64,000 nt of DNA. Source: an uncultured Bacteroidales bacterium (GTDB lineage: Bacteria; Bacteroidota; Bacteroidia; Bacteroidales; Paludibacteraceae). Under the pieces are notes generated by a model. That model ran no database searches. It was not told the DNA's origin and saw only the letters and a program-made list of their open reading frames with translations. The translations under genes and the position numbers were made by a program. The DNA is taken from the NCBI GenBank assembly GCA_946186915.1, contig CAMHOY010000010.1, forward strand, positions 23,881 to 87,880, read 5' to 3'. Shown one piece after another: positions 61,294 to 64,000 of this stretch. The stretch's first letter is position 1. Each line of letters starts with the position of its first letter.

Positions 61294-63573
61294 ATGGGCA
61301 AACTTTTGCAGCTAATTATGACCGAAATATCCTCAAATACAAACACATCCCTGCCGTACTATCTGGCGGAGGAGTTTGCAATGCACACCAACCGGCCGCT
61401 GTTCATCACTGGCAAGGCGGGAACGGGAAAGACGACGTTCCTGCGGAAACTGCGCGAACAGACGCCGAAGAACATGGCAGTCGTCGCACCAACCGGCGTG
61501 GCGGCTATCAATGCCGGCGGAATGACCATTCATTCGTTCTTCCAACTGCCCGTCCGGACACTCATTCCCACGCCCCAGTCCTACAAGCAACTGTTTGCAG
61601 AACAGCGGCTTACGCAGCGCAAACGCAACCTCATTTATCATCTGGAGATGCTGGTGATCGACGAGATCAGTATGGTTCGCGCGGACGTGCTGGACGCGAT
61701 TGACGCCATCTTGCGGCGGTACAAATACCGCAAGGACCAGCCGTTCGGAGGCGTGCAGGTGGTGATGATCGGCGACCTGTTTCAACTCTCGCCGGTTGTG
61801 ACGCGCGGAGAGGATGAGGAGGCGATGAAGAAGTACTACGACGGACCATATTTCTTCCAAGCGAAGGTGATGAAGGAGCTACAACCCATTTACGTGGAGC
61901 TCGATCATGTGTTCCGGCAACAGGACCGTACTTTCGTGCAACTGCTGAACGAAGTGCGTGAGAATCAGCTGACTGCGCAAGGCCGTGCGTTACTCAGTGC
62001 ACGGTACAATCCGCGGTTCAGGAACACGGACGAGGACTTCCATATCACCCTCACGACCCACAACCGCCTGGCGGACGAACTGAACGAACGCGAGTTAGCC
62101 AAACTGCCGGACGATCCGCGTGTTTTCACCGCAGAAATCAAGAAAGATTTTCCGGTTAATATCTATCCCACGGAAGAAGAACTGACGCTCAAAACCGGCG
62201 CGCGGGTGATGTTTGTGCGCAACGACGACCAGAAGCCGCGGCGGTTCTACAACGGCAAGATAGGTGTGATTACGGAGATTGACAGCGACAAAATCACCGT
62301 GCGTTGTGAGGACGGCGAGATAGAGGTGACGCGCATGGTGTGGGAGAATATCCGCTACCGCGAGGACGAGAAAACGGGCAAGATTGACGAGGAGATTTTA
62401 GGCACCTTCACCCAGTATCCGCTACGGCTGGCGTGGGCGGTGACGATCCACAAAAGTCAGGGTCTGACGTTCGACAAGGTGATCATCGACGCGGCACGTG
62501 CTTTTGCCGCCGGACAGGTGTATGTAGCGCTTTCCCGTTGCCGGACGCTCGAAGGCATCGTGCTCTCTTCACCGCTCGATTATGTGGAACTTGACAACGA
62601 CCCTTCCGTGCTGCGTTATACCGACAGCCAGCCGTCCGTAGAGACTGTCAATCAGGCACTTCCGACGGCGCGCAAGGAATATGAGATACAGTTGTTCAGC
62701 GCGCTTTTTGACTTCCATCGGACGCTTTCACTGGTCGAGCAGATGCGCAAGATGGCGGCATCCAAAGTGTCGTTCAACGCCGAGACGCTACCGTTCTTGG
62801 AGGGTCTGCAACCCGTTTTCACCGAATGGCAGAGCGTCGCCGATAGGTTCCGGCCACAACTGACCAACCTGCTGCTTTCTGCCGACAAGACGCGTTTGCG
62901 TGAGCGTCTGCATGCCGCGTGCGGGTATTTCGTGCCGCTGATGGAGCCTGTCGCACAAAAGATAGCCGACCATCCATGCCGAAGCAAGAACAAAGCCGAC
63001 GTGTCGGATTTCGAGCCGCTGCTGAGCGATTTATTCTTAGTCCTGCACGAGAAGATGCATCTGATGCAATCGCTGCTCCAAACGGACTTTCCATCATCCG
63101 AATCGCTGCTCCAAGCCCGCAATACGTTCGTAGCTCCAATGGACGATTTGCAGCCGCTCATGGAGAAACCCGGAGCGTCTTCCCGACGGAACGGGAAGAG
63201 CGGCCTCCGCCTAGAAGGGAAATCTCCGGAGCGGACACCTAACAAAACTCCCAAGCAGCCAAAAACTCCTGCCAAGAACGAATACAAAGGCAGTGCGTTG
63301 GACGACATGGCGGTGGAAGCCATGATTCACGACATGTTAGAGGAAGGCAAGCCTTCGTCTTATCTCTTGGATTTCGTCAAAATGATGCGTAAGAAGCCTG
63401 CACAGGACAAGCCCGCTGCCTCTCAGGCGGGAGCACGCTGGACGACGGAAGATGACTTGCGTCTCCGCGAACTGTTCCAGGAAGGCACACCCATCGCACA
63501 ATTAGCCAGGGATTTCAACCGCACGTACAGTGCCATCCGTGCCCGCCTCAAGAAATTAGGCTTGATTGAATAA
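61294..63573 (+). CDS. Pif1-like SF1 helicase with C-terminal helix-turn-helix
   Basis: 759 aa (or start at 61318). Helicase motifs: Walker A ITGKAGTGKTTFLRK, motif Ia APTGVAAINAGGMTIHSFFQ, DEISM, GDLFQLSPV, and at the C-terminal part TIHKSQGLTFDKVIID and VYVALSRCR. A helical HRDC-like region (~465-620) and a charged linker (~620-670) follow. The end WTTEDDLRLRELFQEG...RTYSAIRARLKKLGLIE is a Myb/HTH-like unit. It probably unwinds structured or damaged DNA. Last gene of the repair run. Confidence 0.88.
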   Translation: MGKLLQLIMTEISSNTNTSLPYYLAEEFAMHTNRPLFITGKAGTGKTTFLRKLREQTPKNMAVVAPTGVAAINAGGMTIHSFFQLPVRTLIPTPQSYKQLFAEQRLTQRKRNLIYHLEMLVIDEISMVRADVLDAIDAILRRYKYRKDQPFGGVQVVMIGDLFQLSPVVTRGEDEEAMKKYYDGPYFFQAKVMKELQPIYVELDHVFRQQDRTFVQLLNEVRENQLTAQGRALLSARYNPRFRNTDEDFHITLTTHNRLADELNERELAKLPDDPRVFTAEIKKDFPVNIYPTEEELTLKTGARVMFVRNDDQKPRRFYNGKIGVITEIDSDKITVRCEDGEIEVTRMVWENIRYREDEKTGKIDEEILGTFTQYPLRLAWAVTIHKSQGLTFDKVIIDAARAFAAGQVYVALSRCRTLEGIVLSSPLDYVELDNDPSVLRYTDSQPSVETVNQALPTARKEYEIQLFSALFDFHRTLSLVEQMRKMAASKVSFNAETLPFLEGLQPVFTEWQSVADRFRPQLTNLLLSADKTRLRERLHAACGYFVPLMEPVAQKIADHPCRSKNKADVSDFEPLLSDLFLVLHEKMHLMQSLLQTDFPSSESLLQARNTFVAPMDDLQPLMEKPGASSRRNGKSGLRLEGKSPERTPNKTPKQPKTPAKNEYKGSALDDMAVEAMIHDMLEEGKPSSYLLDFVKMMRKKPAQDKPAASQAGARWTTEDDLRLRELFQEGTPIAQLARDFNRTYSAIRARLKKLGLIE

Positions 63574-63615
63574 GTCTTAATTGACTAATATCCTTCTTCC
63601 CTTTTCGGCGCAGAC

Positions 63616-63699
63616 CTCCGGCTCGTCTTTTTTGTGCTCGTTAATTCGTTCATTCGTTCATTCATTAACTCTTTTTCTCCGAAAAACTTGCATATGTCA
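63616..63699. repeat. Duplicated promoter block, copy 2
   Basis: Matches 56545-56644 (35 identical bases from ctccggctcgtc onwards, then variable cgttcatt units, then ctctttttctccgaaaa). Follows the helicase gene. Confidence 0.8.
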
Positions 63700-63718
63700 C
63701 TTTTTTATTGTACCTTTG
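63687..63718 (+). promoter_or_regulatory. Promoter for the DUF2075-like gene
   Basis: CTTG (63687-63690), spacer starting CATATGTCA, TACCTTTG (63711-63718). An inverted repeat ACCTTTGC-accc-GCAAAGGT covers the -7 box and predicted start. Confidence 0.85.
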
Positions 63719-63782
63719 CACCCGCAAAGGTTTTTTATCAAACCTAACATAAATACAGCGCATAGCGCAACAGGCATATACT

Positions 63783-64000
63783 ATGACAAACCGTTATTTC
63801 TACCAAGCAAACATAGCAACATTCCTTGCGGAAGATACCAACTCTATCTTCGGCAAAATGTCGCGCGCGGATGAGATGGACACCGCCTCTACGCAGAAGT
63901 TCGCTTGGGAGCAAGAAATAACGATCATGAAAAACCTGCTTGCGCCATACTCCAACGAGCCCGCGCACATCATCTTCGAATATACCATTCCGCGTTTAGG
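63783..64000 (+). CDS. DUF2075-like ATPase/helicase, 5' end only
   Basis: The first 72 codons only; the gene runs off the window. WEQEITIMKNLL and HIIFEYTIPRLG resemble the N terminus of DUF2075 (schlafen group 3-like) DNA/RNA helicase proteins, where an E-x-x-IPR motif begins a nuclease-like segment. No in-frame stop is present to the window end. Confidence 0.6.
   Translation, partial: MTNRYFYQANIATFLAEDTNSIFGKMSRADEMDTASTQKFAWEQEITIMKNLLAPYSNEPAHIIFEYTIPRL

Noticed and set aside
56701..64000. A complete known anti-phage system in the 56-64 kb area
   Set aside because: AlbA_2 and DUF2075 proteins appear in defence islands, but no complete known system can be assembled and the last gene is cut by the window.

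Overview
The window is a 64 kb piece of a Bacteroidota genome, almost certainly order Bacteroidales. The evidence is a SusC/SusD pair, the gliding/type IX secretion lipoprotein GldD, DUF5686 and DUF3127 proteins, a short primary sigma factor, few Shine-Dalgarno sites, and promoters of the Bacteroidota form TTTG-N20-TAnnTTTG. I place seventeen such promoters; all have exactly 20 bp between the boxes and most share an extra conserved block just after the -33 box. I cannot name a genus.

Layout. (1) 0-18 kb: gldD (minus), then a mannose-1-phosphate guanylyltransferase and a glycogen cluster (debranching enzyme, GT4 glycosyltransferase, degenerate GH57 protein), a putative porin, a ClpC-type unfoldase and thioredoxin. 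Next come tRNA-Arg(TCT) with the primary sigma factor, a small ribbon-helix-helix gene missed by length cut-offs, an outer-membrane protein, an N-terminally reduced RNase R, and glycogen phosphorylase. The last two are divergent and share overlapping -33 elements. (2) 18-27.5 kb is accessory: two paralogous GxxExxY nucleases in duplicated modules flank a small secreted protein, a 2198-aa InlB-repeat surface protein, and panD. (3) 27.4-44.5 kb is mostly housekeeping: tgt, lptF/G family, ddl, polyprenyl synthase, 5-FTHF cyclo-ligase, pgk, DUF3127 protein, phosphoesterase, recO, rpmH, rbfA, lolC/E family, xerC/D family and DUF5686. (4) 44.5-56 kb holds a minus-strand SusC/SusD/lipoprotein locus, an esterase with a PAP2 phosphatase, a secreted DUF6359 protein, a phosphatase fused to a ProX editing domain, and Hsp20. 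(5) 56-64 kb is a worn accessory area with a GNAT 3' remnant, an AlbA_2 regulator, a frameshifted sigma-region-4-like pseudogene and a yqaE/pmp3 gene with an internal TAG. It continues with a packed run of Nudix, DUF1294, uracil-DNA-glycosylase-like, Ogt, GNAT and Pif1-like helicase genes, and the first 218 bp of a DUF2075-like gene.

The most striking structure is at the DNA level. A GC-rich palindromic repeat of about 35 bp occurs nine times, seven of them inside protein genes, always in frame, in both orientations and in several reading frames. It resembles in behaviour, though not in sequence, the Rickettsia palindromic elements. A second class, AT-rich runs with a 7-nt period, lies between genes and also inside gldD, manC, the debranching enzyme and the lolC/E gene. 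A structured repeat with compensatory changes lies upstream of tRNA-Arg and of ddl.

All calls come from reading the sequence and recalled family features; no database search was run.
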